Origin: CF-162 sp040882565
GTDB taxonomy: Bacteria; Chloroflexota; Dehalococcoidia; SM23-28-2; RBG-16-64-32
Length of the DNA stretch: 64,000 nucleotides
Reading direction: 5' to 3'
Assembly: GCA_040882565.1 (NCBI GenBank)
Contig: JBBEAZ010000044.1
Span: 62,001-126,000, forward strand
Shown here: one piece after another, positions 1 to 7,411 of the stretch
Layout: each line of letters begins with the position of its first letter
Numbering within the stretch: position 1 is the stretch's first letter
Position numbers and translations under genes: made by a program
Notes under the pieces: generated by a model
The model's input: only the letters and a program-made list of their open reading frames with translations
Told to the model about the DNA's origin: nothing
The model's database searches: none

Positions 1-983
1 ATCCCGAGCCAGTTCGCGGCGAGCCAGCCAAGGACCAGCGGCCTGTGTCCCGTCGCCCCTGACTTCGTGATCTGCAGGATCCCGAGCAGACCCAGAGGCA
101 GCAACGGACCAAACGCGACGGTGACGTAAGTCGGCGAGTCGAGCAGCATGCCGATCTTGTCGGACATCGCTCCGTCGCCCACGTACATGACGGTGTAGAC
201 GACCGTTGCCTCGAACAGCTCTGGTAGTGTTCCAGTCGCCGCAAACGGTGCGACCACTGCCACGAAGGCGACGAGGCAACCGCCGATCAGCGCACCACCC
301 GAATCGCGGAAAGCAACCGTGCGCAACTCCCGCCAGCCACCGGCGCGGACAAGCGGCCATGCAAGTAAAGCGACGTAGAGGACAAACACGAAAAGTGAGA
401 TGTGCTTCGTCGCGATCGCGATCCCGCTGAGGAATCCCGCCGCGGCATACCATCCCGGCAGGCTAGTCTTCTGACCCATCGAGAAGCAGTACAGAGCGCC
501 GACGAGCGGCGGAATCATGAACGCTTCGGTGTTGGCGCTCATCTCCAGGGTCGCCAGGCCGAATGAGCAGGCGAGCGCCAGCGCCGCAGCGAGGCCGGCC
601 CGATGCGAGAAGAGCAACTTCCCCTCGAGGTACATCAGGAAAGTCGCACCGGAGAGCAGCAGCGAGGCGAGGAGCCTCGGCGCCCAGACGTGCTCCCCGA
701 ACATCATGAAGCTCGTCGCGTACCAGCCGAAGATCATCGGCGGTTTGTTGTCGAAGGCGTCGCGGTAGGGGATCTTGCCGTCGAGCATCATCTGCGCGAC
801 GGTCGCATACAGACCCTCGTCGCGGAAGAGCGGCTCGGTGAGGAAGGGCAGGTAGAGAACGACCGGGATGGCGCAGATCGCGGCGATGAGGGCGAAGCGG
901 CCCAACACCCGCGGTTGGATCCCGGCCGCCGCTCGCGCGGGGACGGGGAGCGTGAGCGTGCGGGTTTCCCCGACGACGCTCAT
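1..983 (-). CDS. GT39-type membrane glycosyltransferase, C-terminus beyond window
   Basis: Partial gene running off the left edge. I translated the minus strand from the ATG at 983; it stays open for 327 codons. After a short basic N-terminus comes a first membrane helix (about residues 30-48), then the motif FRDEGLYA with acidic pair Asp55-Glu56, followed by many hydrophobic segments. That Asp-Glu after helix 1 is the hallmark of the PMT/ArnT-like GT-C fold, which moves a sugar from a polyprenyl-phosphate carrier to an acceptor outside the membrane. Full-length members run to about 500-700 residues, so a soluble C-terminal part is probably missing. It is divergent from the prepilin peptidase gene 123 bases away. 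Sugar donor and acceptor cannot be read from sequence. Confidence 0.8.
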   Translation of the reverse strand, partial: MSVVGETRTLTLPVPARAAAGIQPRVLGRFALIAAICAIPVVLYLPFLTEPLFRDEGLYATVAQMMLDGKIPYRDAFDNKPPMIFGWYATSFMMFGEHVWAPRLLASLLLSGATFLMYLEGKLLFSHRAGLAAALALACSFGLATLEMSANTEAFMIPPLVGALYCFSMGQKTSLPGWYAAAGFLSGIAIATKHISLFVFVLYVALLAWPLVRAGGWRELRTVAFRDSGGALIGGCLVAFVAVVAPFAATGTLPELFEATVVYTVMYVGDGAMSDKIGMLLDSPTYVTVAFGPLLPLGLLGILQITKSGATGHRPLVLGWLAANWLG

Positions 984-1106
984 GAGCCTTGTTCCTCCTG
1001 GGTTGGTGATCCGAATGCCGGGCGAGCATTCATTTGGTTGTATCCACAAATTGAGATGGTTACAGTACGTTACGCTGGACAGCGCTTACCGTCTACATTG
1101 ATACAG

Positions 1107-1856
1107 ATGGCTTTTGTCCTCGCCGCTATCGGCGGATTCCTCTTCGGGCACCTCCTGGACCTCGTTTTCGTGCGTTTTTACACGGATGAGGACCCATCCG
1201 CCCCGCTCTACCACTGCCCGGCCTGCCGTTCGCCCTTCAAAGCGCGATTTGCGGTCCCGCTCGCTGGTTATGTCATGTCGCGCGGGCGTTGCCCCGATTG
1301 CCGCGCTGCCCTGCCACTGCGCTCGGTGATTCTGCCGATGGGGAGCGCGGCCCTCTTCGCAACCTCAGTCGCCGTCTTCGATGACGTCTTGCCGGCCGTC
1401 GCCGGCGGCATCTTCGCCAGCATCTTCCTGACCCTCACGCTGACGGACCTCGAGCGCCGACTCCTGCCGAACCGCATCGTCTACCCCTCGATCGTCCTCG
1501 CCATCGCCCTCTCGTGGGTCTGGCCCGACGCCTCGACCGGCGAGATACTCGCGGGCGGCGCAGCTGGTGTGACGCTTGGCGTGGCGCTCTTTGCGCTCTC
1601 CCTGTTGTTCGGGCCGGGCGCCTTCGGAATGGGCGACGTCAAGATGATCGCGCTCATTGGATTCGTCGTCGGCCCGGCTTCATTACTCGTTGGCATATTC
1701 CTCGGAACTCTCCTCGCAGGCCTGATGGCCGCGACGCTAATCTTCGCGAGGCTGAAGAGCCGCAAGGACTTCATCCCCCACGGCCCGTTCCTCGCCATCG
1801 GCGCCGTGATCGCCCTCTTCTGGGGCCCCGAGATCTGGGACATCTACCGCAGCTAG
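1107..1856 (+). CDS. Prepilin peptidase, A24A aspartic family
   Basis: Membrane aspartic protease that cleaves, and usually N-methylates, type IV prepilin-like proteins. From the ATG at 1107 the protein is 249 residues. Two zinc-ribbon-like pairs, CPAC (37-40) and CPDC (62-65), mark the cytoplasmic methylase-type loop. The catalytic aspartates are Asp114 in TLTDLERRLLPN and Asp177 in GMGDVK, the GxGD signature of the family. About seven hydrophobic segments surround them. An in-frame ATG at 1056 and a TTG at 1098 are alternative starts; 1107 places a membrane helix at the N-terminus as is usual. No pilin or assembly genes lie nearby, so its substrates must be encoded elsewhere. Confidence 0.9.
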   Translation: MAFVLAAIGGFLFGHLLDLVFVRFYTDEDPSAPLYHCPACRSPFKARFAVPLAGYVMSRGRCPDCRAALPLRSVILPMGSAALFATSVAVFDDVLPAVAGGIFASIFLTLTLTDLERRLLPNRIVYPSIVLAIALSWVWPDASTGEILAGGAAGVTLGVALFALSLLFGPGAFGMGDVKMIALIGFVVGPASLLVGIFLGTLLAGLMAATLIFARLKSRKDFIPHGPFLAIGAVIALFWGPEIWDIYRS

Positions 1857-1901
1857 GCGCCGCACCCGTTTCCTTGACACCTCTCGCGCGCGGGCGCAAT
1901 C

Positions 1902-2516
1902 ATGGCGCTTACCATGTCGCAGGACGCCCCTCCTCTGCCCATCGTCATCGTTGACTACGACCCGCGCTGGCCCGGCATGTTCGCGGAGGAAAGCGCGCGG
2001 ATCGTCGACGCCATCGGCGAGTGGCTGAAGGGGATCCAGCACATCGGCAGCACTTCCGTACCGGGCCTCGCGGCGAAGCCAATCGTCGATATCATGCCCG
2101 GCCTACGCAGCCTGGACGACGCGCCGCAATTCGTCCCGGCCATGGAAGCGATCGGCTACCAGTACATCCCCGAATACGAGGACAACCTGCCCGAGCGTCG
2201 CTACTTCGTGCGGCCGCCCGGCCGCGGCTACCATATCGAGCGGCTGTTCCACGTCCACGCCGTCGAAACGACATCCACTTTCTGGCAGCGCCACCTCGCT
2301 TTCCGTGACAATCTGCGTGCCCACCCTGACGCCTGCGAAGAATACGCGGCCCTGAAACGCCGCCTCGCCACCGAATACGGACCTGACCGCGAAGGTTACA
2401 CCGAAGCCAAGAGCGAATTCATCCGTGGTATTGAGGAGAAGGCTGCCGCCGCACCCAGCCCCTCTTCGTCTGCTGCGGAGAGGGGCACCCCTATCATCAA
2501 CCAGAATTCGCAATAA
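1902..2516 (+). CDS. GrpB/UPF0157 family nucleotidyltransferase-fold protein
   Basis: A 204-residue protein with the GrpB signature HIGSTSVPGLAAKPIVDI at residues 47-64, preceded by the typical VDYDPRWPGMF stretch at 18-27. The family has a nucleotidyltransferase-like fold and is sometimes fused to dephospho-CoA kinase, but no defined reaction is established. The C-terminal 25 residues are low-complexity (Ala, Pro, Ser) and look dispensable. A second in-frame ATG at 1914 is equally plausible. It lies 12 bases before the PhzF gene on the same strand and may be co-transcribed with it. Confidence 0.82.
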   Translation: MALTMSQDAPPLPIVIVDYDPRWPGMFAEESARIVDAIGEWLKGIQHIGSTSVPGLAAKPIVDIMPGLRSLDDAPQFVPAMEAIGYQYIPEYEDNLPERRYFVRPPGRGYHIERLFHVHAVETTSTFWQRHLAFRDNLRAHPDACEEYAALKRRLATEYGPDREGYTEAKSEFIRGIEEKAAAAPSPSSSAAERGTPIINQNSQ

Positions 2517-2528
2517 GAAGGGGTTGGC

Positions 2529-3404
2529 ATGTCAACGCACAAATTCAAGCAAGTGGACGTCTTCACGTCCGTCCCTCTCAAAGGCAATCCCGTCGCGGTC
2601 GTCTTCGACGCCGATGGCCTTTCCGACAAAGAGATGCAGTCAATCGCGGCCTGGACCAACCTCTCGGAGACGACATTCTTCCGCAAGGCGTCGCCCGGCA
2701 ACGGCGCCGACTACCAGCTGCGCATCTTCTACCCGAAGGGCGAGCTGCCGTTCGCCGGCCACCCGACCGTCGGCTCCGCGCACGCCGCGATAGAAGGCGG
2801 CATCATCCCGGCCGGCAAGCGCGAATTCGTCATGGAGTGCGGCGCCGGCCTGCTGCCGCTGCGCGTGGAGGGCGACGGCCCGGAGCGACGCGTCTTCGTG
2901 CGCGCGCCTGAGGCCGAGTTCGTCCACGAGTTCGGCACCTCCGTCGAAGCGATCGCCGAGGTCCTCGGCGCGCCCGTCGCCGCCGACCCGCCGCCGGCCT
3001 CGATCAACAACGGCCCCGTGTGGCTCTTCTGCGGCATGGCCTCGTCCGACATAGCCAGACTCACGCCAGACATGACCGCCGCTGCCCGCCTCAGCCGCGA
3101 TCTTTCGGTCAGCGGCTTCGCGCCCTTCGCCCTCGTCGACGGCGCCGACCACCAAGTGCACATCCGCGTCTTCGCCCCCGACGGCGGCGTCCCCGAGGAC
3201 CCGGTGACGGGGAGCGCCAACGCGTCTCTTCCCACGTATCTGCTGAAGTACGGCCTGATCGAGAAGTCGGGCCGTGCCTACACCTCCAGCCAGGGCACCG
3301 AACTCGGCCGCGACGGCCGCGTGCACGTCCGCGTCCTCGACGACGACCGCGTCGAAATCGGCGGCCACGCAGTGACGGTAATCGATGGGGAAATCCGGCT
3401 GTGA
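2529..3404 (+). CDS. PhzF-family isomerase
   Basis: Cofactor-independent isomerase/epimerase of the diaminopimelate-epimerase fold, 291 residues, usual family length. Visible hallmarks are VDVFTSVPLKGNPVAVV near the N-terminus (GNPVAV at 19-24), the catalytic-glutamate context NLSETTFF with Glu47, FAGHPTVGSAHA near 75, and PVTGSANASL in the second half. An AGAAGGGG ribosome site precedes the ATG. Members act on small hydroxylated or cyclic acids, and most are not involved in phenazine synthesis; no phenazine genes are visible, so the substrate is unknown. The stop codon overlaps a possible GTG start of the next gene. Confidence 0.88.
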   Translation: MSTHKFKQVDVFTSVPLKGNPVAVVFDADGLSDKEMQSIAAWTNLSETTFFRKASPGNGADYQLRIFYPKGELPFAGHPTVGSAHAAIEGGIIPAGKREFVMECGAGLLPLRVEGDGPERRVFVRAPEAEFVHEFGTSVEAIAEVLGAPVAADPPPASINNGPVWLFCGMASSDIARLTPDMTAAARLSRDLSVSGFAPFALVDGADHQVHIRVFAPDGGVPEDPVTGSANASLPTYLLKYGLIEKSGRAYTSSQGTELGRDGRVHVRVLDDDRVEIGGHAVTVIDGEIRL

Positions 3405-3409
3405 ATGCT

Positions 3410-3790
3410 ATGGTCGAGACGGTCATGGCGAGTTTCGTTAGGACGAAAAGGGTCTACGAGAAGCCGGAGCCCTGTGATGGCATCCGAGTCCTTGTCACTC
3501 AATACTGGCCTCGAGGCGTGCCCAGAGAGTCCGTCGGGGAGTACGTCCGAGCACTTGCGCCGTCTCGAGAGCTGCTACACGCCTACCGGAGTGGCCAGGT
3601 TACTTGGGAACAATATCGTGAGCGGTTCCTGGCCGAGATGCGTGGCGAGAGCCAAATGGCGGAGCTTCACCGGCTGGCGAAAATAGCCAGATCCGAAGTG
3701 ATCACGCTGTTGTGCGTGTGTGATGAGGAAGAAAAGTGCCATCGTTGGCTCTTGCAGACTTTGGTATCAGGTTTCAACGAAGACCAATGA
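3410..3790 (+). CDS. DUF488 family protein
   Basis: Small protein of about 126 residues matching DUF488: IRVLVTQYWPRGVPRESV in the N-terminal third and LLCVCDEEEKCHRWLL near the C-terminus, where the conserved Cys-His pair sits. No biochemical role is established for the family. The start is uncertain: in-frame candidates are GTG 3401 (overlapping the PhzF stop), ATG 3410 and ATG 3425, and homologues usually begin a few residues before the RTKRVYE segment, which favours one of the two ATGs. Its stop overlaps the next gene start by four bases (ATGA), so the two are almost certainly translated together and probably work as a pair. Confidence 0.78.
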   Translation: MVETVMASFVRTKRVYEKPEPCDGIRVLVTQYWPRGVPRESVGEYVRALAPSRELLHAYRSGQVTWEQYRERFLAEMRGESQMAELHRLAKIARSEVITLLCVCDEEEKCHRWLLQTLVSGFNEDQ

Positions 3791-4497
3791 CTACATTAGC
3801 ATCCCTCTTCAGCCGCGCCGAGTCTCTCAAAGACGTCGTCATCACGGACGTCACGCGGATGGCCGCGGGCCGGGTTTGCATCGCCGGTGCACTTGGCAAA
3901 CGCCTGGTCCGACTTCATGAGCCCCAGCCTATGGATAAATGGCTGCAGTCCATCGGCGGACTCGTCGCAGGTGAAGTAGTCTCTTTCGATTGGCGGGCTG
4001 TGAAGCGCTATCGTCCACCTCACTCTGAGGATGGAGACTGGGTGCCGCAGAGCCTGACCAAGACAGGCACGCTTGGTGCCCAAGAATTCGCCAGCCTGCT
4101 GTCGCGAGACGCCACGGCCGCCGTCGAATCGGCGTTCGGCAAGCCCCTCTTTTTCACCGCCAAAGGCAACCCAGCCTTTCGGCCGGACCGTGGCAAACGA
4201 TCACTCGCCACCCTGCGCGCATCATCCGTGCGCTTGTATCGCCACAGAGAAGGCATTCGCGCGGACTTCACCGACCTTCGGCAGGACTGGACGATGGTGC
4301 CGGTTGAAGACCTGCGGTTGCGCAAGCTCATGGACGATCCAGGAGACGACCAAGCTGATATCGACGACATTCTTGGCGAATTGAGTAGAGGAGCGGCCCT
4401 TTTGCGAGTAGGATTGGGGCGGCCCTTTCAGGGCGGCGATCAGCCAGCAGGTTGCTTCCTCCAGGTCAATCTCGTGAAACCCGAGGCTTCGGCGTGA
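3787..4497 (+). CDS. Dual OB-fold domain-like protein paired with DUF488
   Basis: Protein of 236 residues starting at the ATG that overlaps the DUF488 stop. The opening segment, with a TRMAAGRVCIAG motif followed by LVRLHEPQP, resembles dual OB-domain proteins, in which two OB folds are predicted to bind nucleic acid. This is an inference from pattern and neighbourhood rather than a decisive motif. No catalytic residues, signal peptide or membrane segments are evident, so it is probably cytosolic. The longer open frame beginning at 3736 runs inside DUF488 and has no start signal, so I reject it. Codon use is a little less GC-biased than the flanks, as expected for horizontally shared accessory pairs. 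Confidence 0.55.
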   Translation: MTTLASLFSRAESLKDVVITDVTRMAAGRVCIAGALGKRLVRLHEPQPMDKWLQSIGGLVAGEVVSFDWRAVKRYRPPHSEDGDWVPQSLTKTGTLGAQEFASLLSRDATAAVESAFGKPLFFTAKGNPAFRPDRGKRSLATLRASSVRLYRHREGIRADFTDLRQDWTMVPVEDLRLRKLMDDPGDDQADIDDILGELSRGAALLRVGLGRPFQGGDQPAGCFLQVNLVKPEASA

Positions 4498-4552
4498 GCG
4501 CAAACAATGGTGCAGCGGGCCGCTGCCGGGGGGCTCCCTACGGGGCTCGTCT

Positions 4553-4568
4553 CGGGGGTTGTCCCCCG
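4553..4568. repeat. GC-rich intergenic hairpin, copy 1
   Basis: CGGGGG-TTGT-CCCCCG, a six-base-pair perfect hairpin between the dual-OB gene and the convergent toxin gene. A near-identical hairpin (CGGGGG-TGTT-CCCCCG) lies at 6141-6156, also just past a plus-strand gene. No T-tract follows, so a classical intrinsic terminator is not supported. A dispersed palindromic repeat is the likelier reading. Confidence 0.45.
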
Positions 4569-4598
4569 GAAACCCCTTTCCCTGGCGCGAGCTAGTGA

Positions 4599-4865
4599 CT
4601 AGCGTGGCCGGGGTCGGTCGGGCGCGAATCCCATCATCCATACACGAACGGTCGCTTCGTCCGGTAGATCGTACACAACCCACACCCGGGAGTCGTGGTA
4701 ACGCGTGATCACGACAGGTGGGACGTCGAAGCGCGCTTTGAGAGAAGGATCAAGCGAAGGATCATCACAGATGACCTGGATCGCGCCATCGAATTCTTCT
4801 TGCTCCTCTGCCGAAGCCGACTCGAACGCTCTCCTGGCCGGCGCTAAGAAGAATGCCTCACGCAC
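4599..4865 (-). CDS. RelE/ParE-superfamily toxin
   Basis: An 88-residue protein with a GTG start overlapping the preceding small gene by eight bases. The C-terminal half (VVITRYHDSRVWVVYDLPD and VRVWMMG) fits the closing strands of the RelE/ParE fold, where a basic residue followed by VxY and a terminal hydrophobic strand are typical. Family toxins are either ribosome-dependent mRNA endonucleases or gyrase poisons; which of these applies cannot be told here. The antitoxin-first gene order and translational coupling are standard for type II toxin-antitoxin pairs. The pair is divergent from the CoA-transferase gene. Confidence 0.65.
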   Translation of the reverse strand: MREAFFLAPARRAFESASAEEQEEFDGAIQVICDDPSLDPSLKARFDVPPVVITRYHDSRVWVVYDLPDEATVRVWMMGFAPDRPRPR

Positions 4866-5034
4866 GCCGGGGCTTGCGCTTCAAATCCTTGAGCGGCGTC
4901 CCCCGCTCACCCTTTTCCACCTGCGCCTGCGCCTCGTAGACGCCCTCCATCGCCTGTTGGTCCTCCAGGACCTGGAGAGTCCGGCGAAGCGACTCCGCCT
5001 CCCGGTCAGTCTGCTTCTTCTGTGTTGCTCTCAT
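4858..5034 (-). CDS. Small antitoxin-like protein (58 aa)
   Basis: Short open frame from the ATG at 5034 to TGA at 4858, 58 residues, rich in Glu, Gln, Lys and Arg, with a helical central part (EAESLRRTLQVLEDQQAMEG) and a basic tail (LKRKPRRA). It resembles no single named antitoxin family strongly, but its size, charge, predicted long helix and eight-base overlap with the toxin gene fit a toxin-wrapping antitoxin. The upstream 55 bases are shared with the divergent CoA-transferase promoter (TATACT at 5046-5051), so autoregulation could affect both directions. Confidence 0.6.
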   Translation of the reverse strand: MRATQKKQTDREAESLRRTLQVLEDQQAMEGVYEAQAQVEKGERGTPLKDLKRKPRRA

Positions 5035-5089
5035 ACGACATTCAGTATACTCGGTTCGCCGCCGTCGCTACCTACCTAAGGAGTGCTCC

Positions 5090-6073
5090 ATGACCGAAAG
5101 CGTCAACATCATCGCCGAAGGCAAAGGCGAATACCTCAAGGTCGACCCCGACGGCTACCGCGAGTACGTCCGTGACCACAAGCAGCGGGCGATGGTCTCG
5201 AAGCTGATGTCGGAGAAGGAAGCGGTCGAGAAGTACGTCGCTAACGGCGACTACCTCGTCTACGAGTGCAACTACCTCCAGCGCGGCCCCGCCGCCCTCA
5301 TCCGCGAGGTCATCCGCCAGAAGAAAGAAGACCTCTGGCTCGGCGCCAAGTTCACCTGGGTCGCGGTTGCGCTGCTCGTCGGCGCGGGCTGCGTCTCGAA
5401 GCTCGACGTGGGCTTCTTCCTCTTCGGGCCGGTCGTCGAGGCCGCGATCCGCGAGGGCAGGGTCAAGGCCTACGAATACTCAAACGTCGTCATGTCGAAC
5501 CGCATCATGGCCGGCGCCATGGGCCTGCCCTTCATCCCCGTGCGCTCGTTCGGCGGCACCGACGGCTTCGAGTACTCCGGCGCCAAGCTGATCGAGGACC
5601 CCTACACCGGCCAGCCGATCACCCTCGTCCCGGCGTTGAACCCCGACGTTGCGCTGATCCACGCCCACCAGGCCGACGTCTACGGCAACACGCGCATCTT
5701 CGGCACCGGCATCTCGCACGCCGAGTCGGCAATGGCGTCGAAGAAGGTCATCGTCTCCACCGAGGAGATCATCGACACCGAGGAGATCAAGCGCGACCCC
5801 GGCCGCACGACGATCCCCTACTACGCCGTCGACGCCGTCGTGCACTGCCCCTTCGGCGCTTACCCCGGCGAGATGCAGGGCCGCTACGCCAGCGACATGG
5901 GCCACGTCATCGAGGTCGTCGGCGCGACGATGCGCGGCTTCATCCCGCAGTACCTCGACAAGTACGTCTACGGCGTCGCCAGCCACGCCGAGTTCATGGA
6001 CAAGCTCGTCGGCTACCAGCGCATCCGTGAGATCACGGGCCGCGCGACGATCAAGGAAGGGTATGGGGTGTGA
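5090..6073 (+). CDS. CoA-transferase subunit A, glutaconate/IpdA type
   Basis: A 327-residue alpha subunit of a family I CoA-transferase, related to glutaconate CoA-transferase A and the steroid-ring enzyme IpdA. Characteristic segments are LMSEKEAVEKYVANGDYL near the N-terminus, EYSNVVMSNRIMAGAMGLPFIPV, and DVALIHAHQADVYGNTRI. It forms a heterodimer with subunit B, which carries the catalytic glutamate. A TATACT -10 at 5046-5051 and an AAGGAG ribosome site just before the ATG mark the start. Subunit B is not adjacent as usual: it lies at 7412, past a vestigial copy of its own start and two unrelated genes. Substrate is unknown; no steroid-degradation genes are visible. Confidence 0.85.
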   Translation: MTESVNIIAEGKGEYLKVDPDGYREYVRDHKQRAMVSKLMSEKEAVEKYVANGDYLVYECNYLQRGPAALIREVIRQKKEDLWLGAKFTWVAVALLVGAGCVSKLDVGFFLFGPVVEAAIREGRVKAYEYSNVVMSNRIMAGAMGLPFIPVRSFGGTDGFEYSGAKLIEDPYTGQPITLVPALNPDVALIHAHQADVYGNTRIFGTGISHAESAMASKKVIVSTEEIIDTEEIKRDPGRTTIPYYAVDAVVHCPFGAYPGEMQGRYASDMGHVIEVVGATMRGFIPQYLDKYVYGVASHAEFMDKLVGYQRIREITGRATIKEGYGV

Positions 6074-6140
6074 CGGAAGCTGGAAGTAGGACGCGCCCGA
6101 GCAAGCGGTGTGAAGAGGGCACAGCCCTTTGCCGGGGGTT

Positions 6141-6156
6141 CGGGGGTGTTCCCCCG
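6141..6156. repeat. GC-rich intergenic hairpin, copy 2
   Basis: CGGGGG-TGTT-CCCCCG, the same six-pair stem as at 4553-4568 with a rearranged tetraloop. It sits about 70 bases past the CoA-transferase A stop. No T-run follows. Confidence 0.45.
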
Positions 6157-6236
6157 ATGCCACATCTCGGGCGGGCGGGCGGGCTGCACAACATGACTAA
6201 TACAGCAAAGTGGAGACCACCAACAGGAGCATGACT

Positions 6237-6290
6237 ATGGGAACACCAGCCACCTATTTCAACGAACGCGAGCACCCGATCAAGCACTGA
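6237..6290 (+). pseudogene. Vestigial start of a CoA-transferase subunit B gene
   Basis: ATG followed by codons for MGTPATYFNEREHPIKH and a stop. The intact subunit B at 7412 begins MGTSATYFNEREHQICL. The DNA from 6226 to 6281 matches 7401 to 7456 at 49 of 56 positions by eye, including the upstream GGAGCAT-ac/ct-ATGGG context, and most coding differences are at third codon positions. That favours a fragment of a diverged paralogue, or an old duplication, over a recent tandem copy. It marks the point where the original A-B gene pair was separated. Confidence 0.75.
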
Positions 6291-6439
6291 CCCGGAATAC
6301 CGCCCATCGCCCCAGCCGCAGGGTGGACTAATCCACAACCGCCCGGCTTTGCCGGCAATACAAAGTGCACGCAATCGGCTAGAATGAGCGCCAGCATAAC
6401 CAGCGTCAAGCAGGGGGCGAATCCCATGGGGGAACAATC

Positions 6440-6682
6440 GTGAAGCTAGCTGCGGCTTTTGCGGTCGCCGTCGTCTTCATGCTCGCCGTCGTCATCGCCA
6501 GCGATCAGATGGTCGGGCTTTCGCCGGCGACTCCGGTGATGACGGACGCTGACCGCATGCGCCACCTGCGACTCGTTGGCGCCGCGCTAACCGCTGTTGT
6601 CCTCGTGGACGCCTTCTTCATCTGGCTGGCGCTCCGCCATCCACCTGCCGCTGAGCCAACGCTGGACGACGGATTCGAATGA
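6440..6682 (+). CDS. Small two-helix membrane protein (80 aa), unknown
   Basis: An 80-residue protein with two clear hydrophobic segments, roughly residues 4-22 and 48-66, joined by a polar loop holding an Asp-Arg-rich stretch (DADRMRHLR) and ending in an acidic tail. I recognise no family. It lies 13 bases before the histidine-rich membrane protein gene and both sit between the separated CoA-transferase subunit genes, so the two probably arrived or function together. The upstream ribosome site is weak. Confidence 0.6.
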   Translation: MKLAAAFAVAVVFMLAVVIASDQMVGLSPATPVMTDADRMRHLRLVGAALTAVVLVDAFFIWLALRHPPAAEPTLDDGFE

Positions 6683-6695
6683 GAGTGCGAGCACA

Positions 6696-7409
6696 ATGGC
6701 TGTAGCCCGCCGAGCCGCCCTACCGATCCGAAGCGTTCAACCGCTTCCCGCCCGCGTGCTGCTTGCGAGCGGTCTCGCGGCGGTCGTGCTGATGGCGGCG
6801 GCAACAACCCAGGAGTATCCGCTGTACGTCATCATCGCCTTTGGGATTGTCCCCTGGCTTCCGGTGCTTTTCATCGAGACGCTTTCCCAGTATCGAAACT
6901 TTCACTGGCTCGCCGCCTTCTTTGCGATCTCTGTACTGCAGGTCGGCCACCTGGGCGAGCATGCGATCCAGATAACCCAGCTCTTCATGAACAACGGCGC
7001 TCTCGTGCATTCACATGGCGCGTTCGGCCAGCTGGACTTCGAGACCGTCCACTTCTTCTGGGACACGGCTGTTTGGCTTGGGACGCTGCTGCTCGTCTGG
7101 CGCTATGGCCGGCAGAACGGCTGGCTCTGGGTGTCGCTGGTCTTCGCCTCGGCGCACGAAGTGGAACACATGTACCTCTACTATGTGAACCTCTTCGAGT
7201 ACGACTTCTACCACTCGCAGGGAGGCTTCGCGGGGATCCTCGGAAGGGGCGGGATGATTCCGACGGTATCGAGGCCGTACCTGCATTTCGGGTATAACTT
7301 CATGGTAGTGATCCCGATGGTCATCGCGTACTTGAAGCAACTGGCTGTTAGCCTCGAGAGCATGTCGCGGAGAACAGAGAGCAGAATTCCTCGCCGGACC
7401 GGAGCATAA
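6696..7409 (+). CDS. Polytopic membrane protein with conserved-looking histidine pairs, unknown
   Basis: From the ATG at 6696 the protein is 237 residues with five or six hydrophobic segments. Histidines cluster near the membrane ends of these segments: His85-x3-His89 (HLGEH), His105 and His107 (HSHG), His119 (ETVHFFWD), His154-x3-His158 (HEVEH), His173 and His197. Such spaced pairs inside a helical bundle are typical of metal or haem sites in membrane enzymes, but I cannot assign a family. An open frame extends upstream to 6597, but that part overlaps the preceding gene and looks non-coding. The stop codon lies two bases before the CoA-transferase B ATG, so the two are probably co-translated. 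Confidence 0.65.
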   Translation: MAVARRAALPIRSVQPLPARVLLASGLAAVVLMAAATTQEYPLYVIIAFGIVPWLPVLFIETLSQYRNFHWLAAFFAISVLQVGHLGEHAIQITQLFMNNGALVHSHGAFGQLDFETVHFFWDTAVWLGTLLLVWRYGRQNGWLWVSLVFASAHEVEHMYLYYVNLFEYDFYHSQGGFAGILGRGGMIPTVSRPYLHFGYNFMVVIPMVIAYLKQLAVSLESMSRRTESRIPRRTGA

Positions 7410-7411
7410 CC

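Larger units (their letters stand above)
6074..6439. other. Long intergenic stretch with degraded DNA between CoA-transferase subunits
   Basis: No intact gene is supported here. It contains the GC-rich hairpin at 6141-6156, a 13-codon mini frame (6193-6234) ending in GGA GCA TGA, and the 17-codon remnant of a CoA-transferase subunit B start at 6237-6290. The rest shows no reading frame with recognisable protein. It looks like recombination debris. Confidence 0.6.

Noticed and set aside
463..1029. 188-codon minus-strand frame
   Set aside because: Out of frame with the GT39 gene, which has real motifs and covers the same bases.
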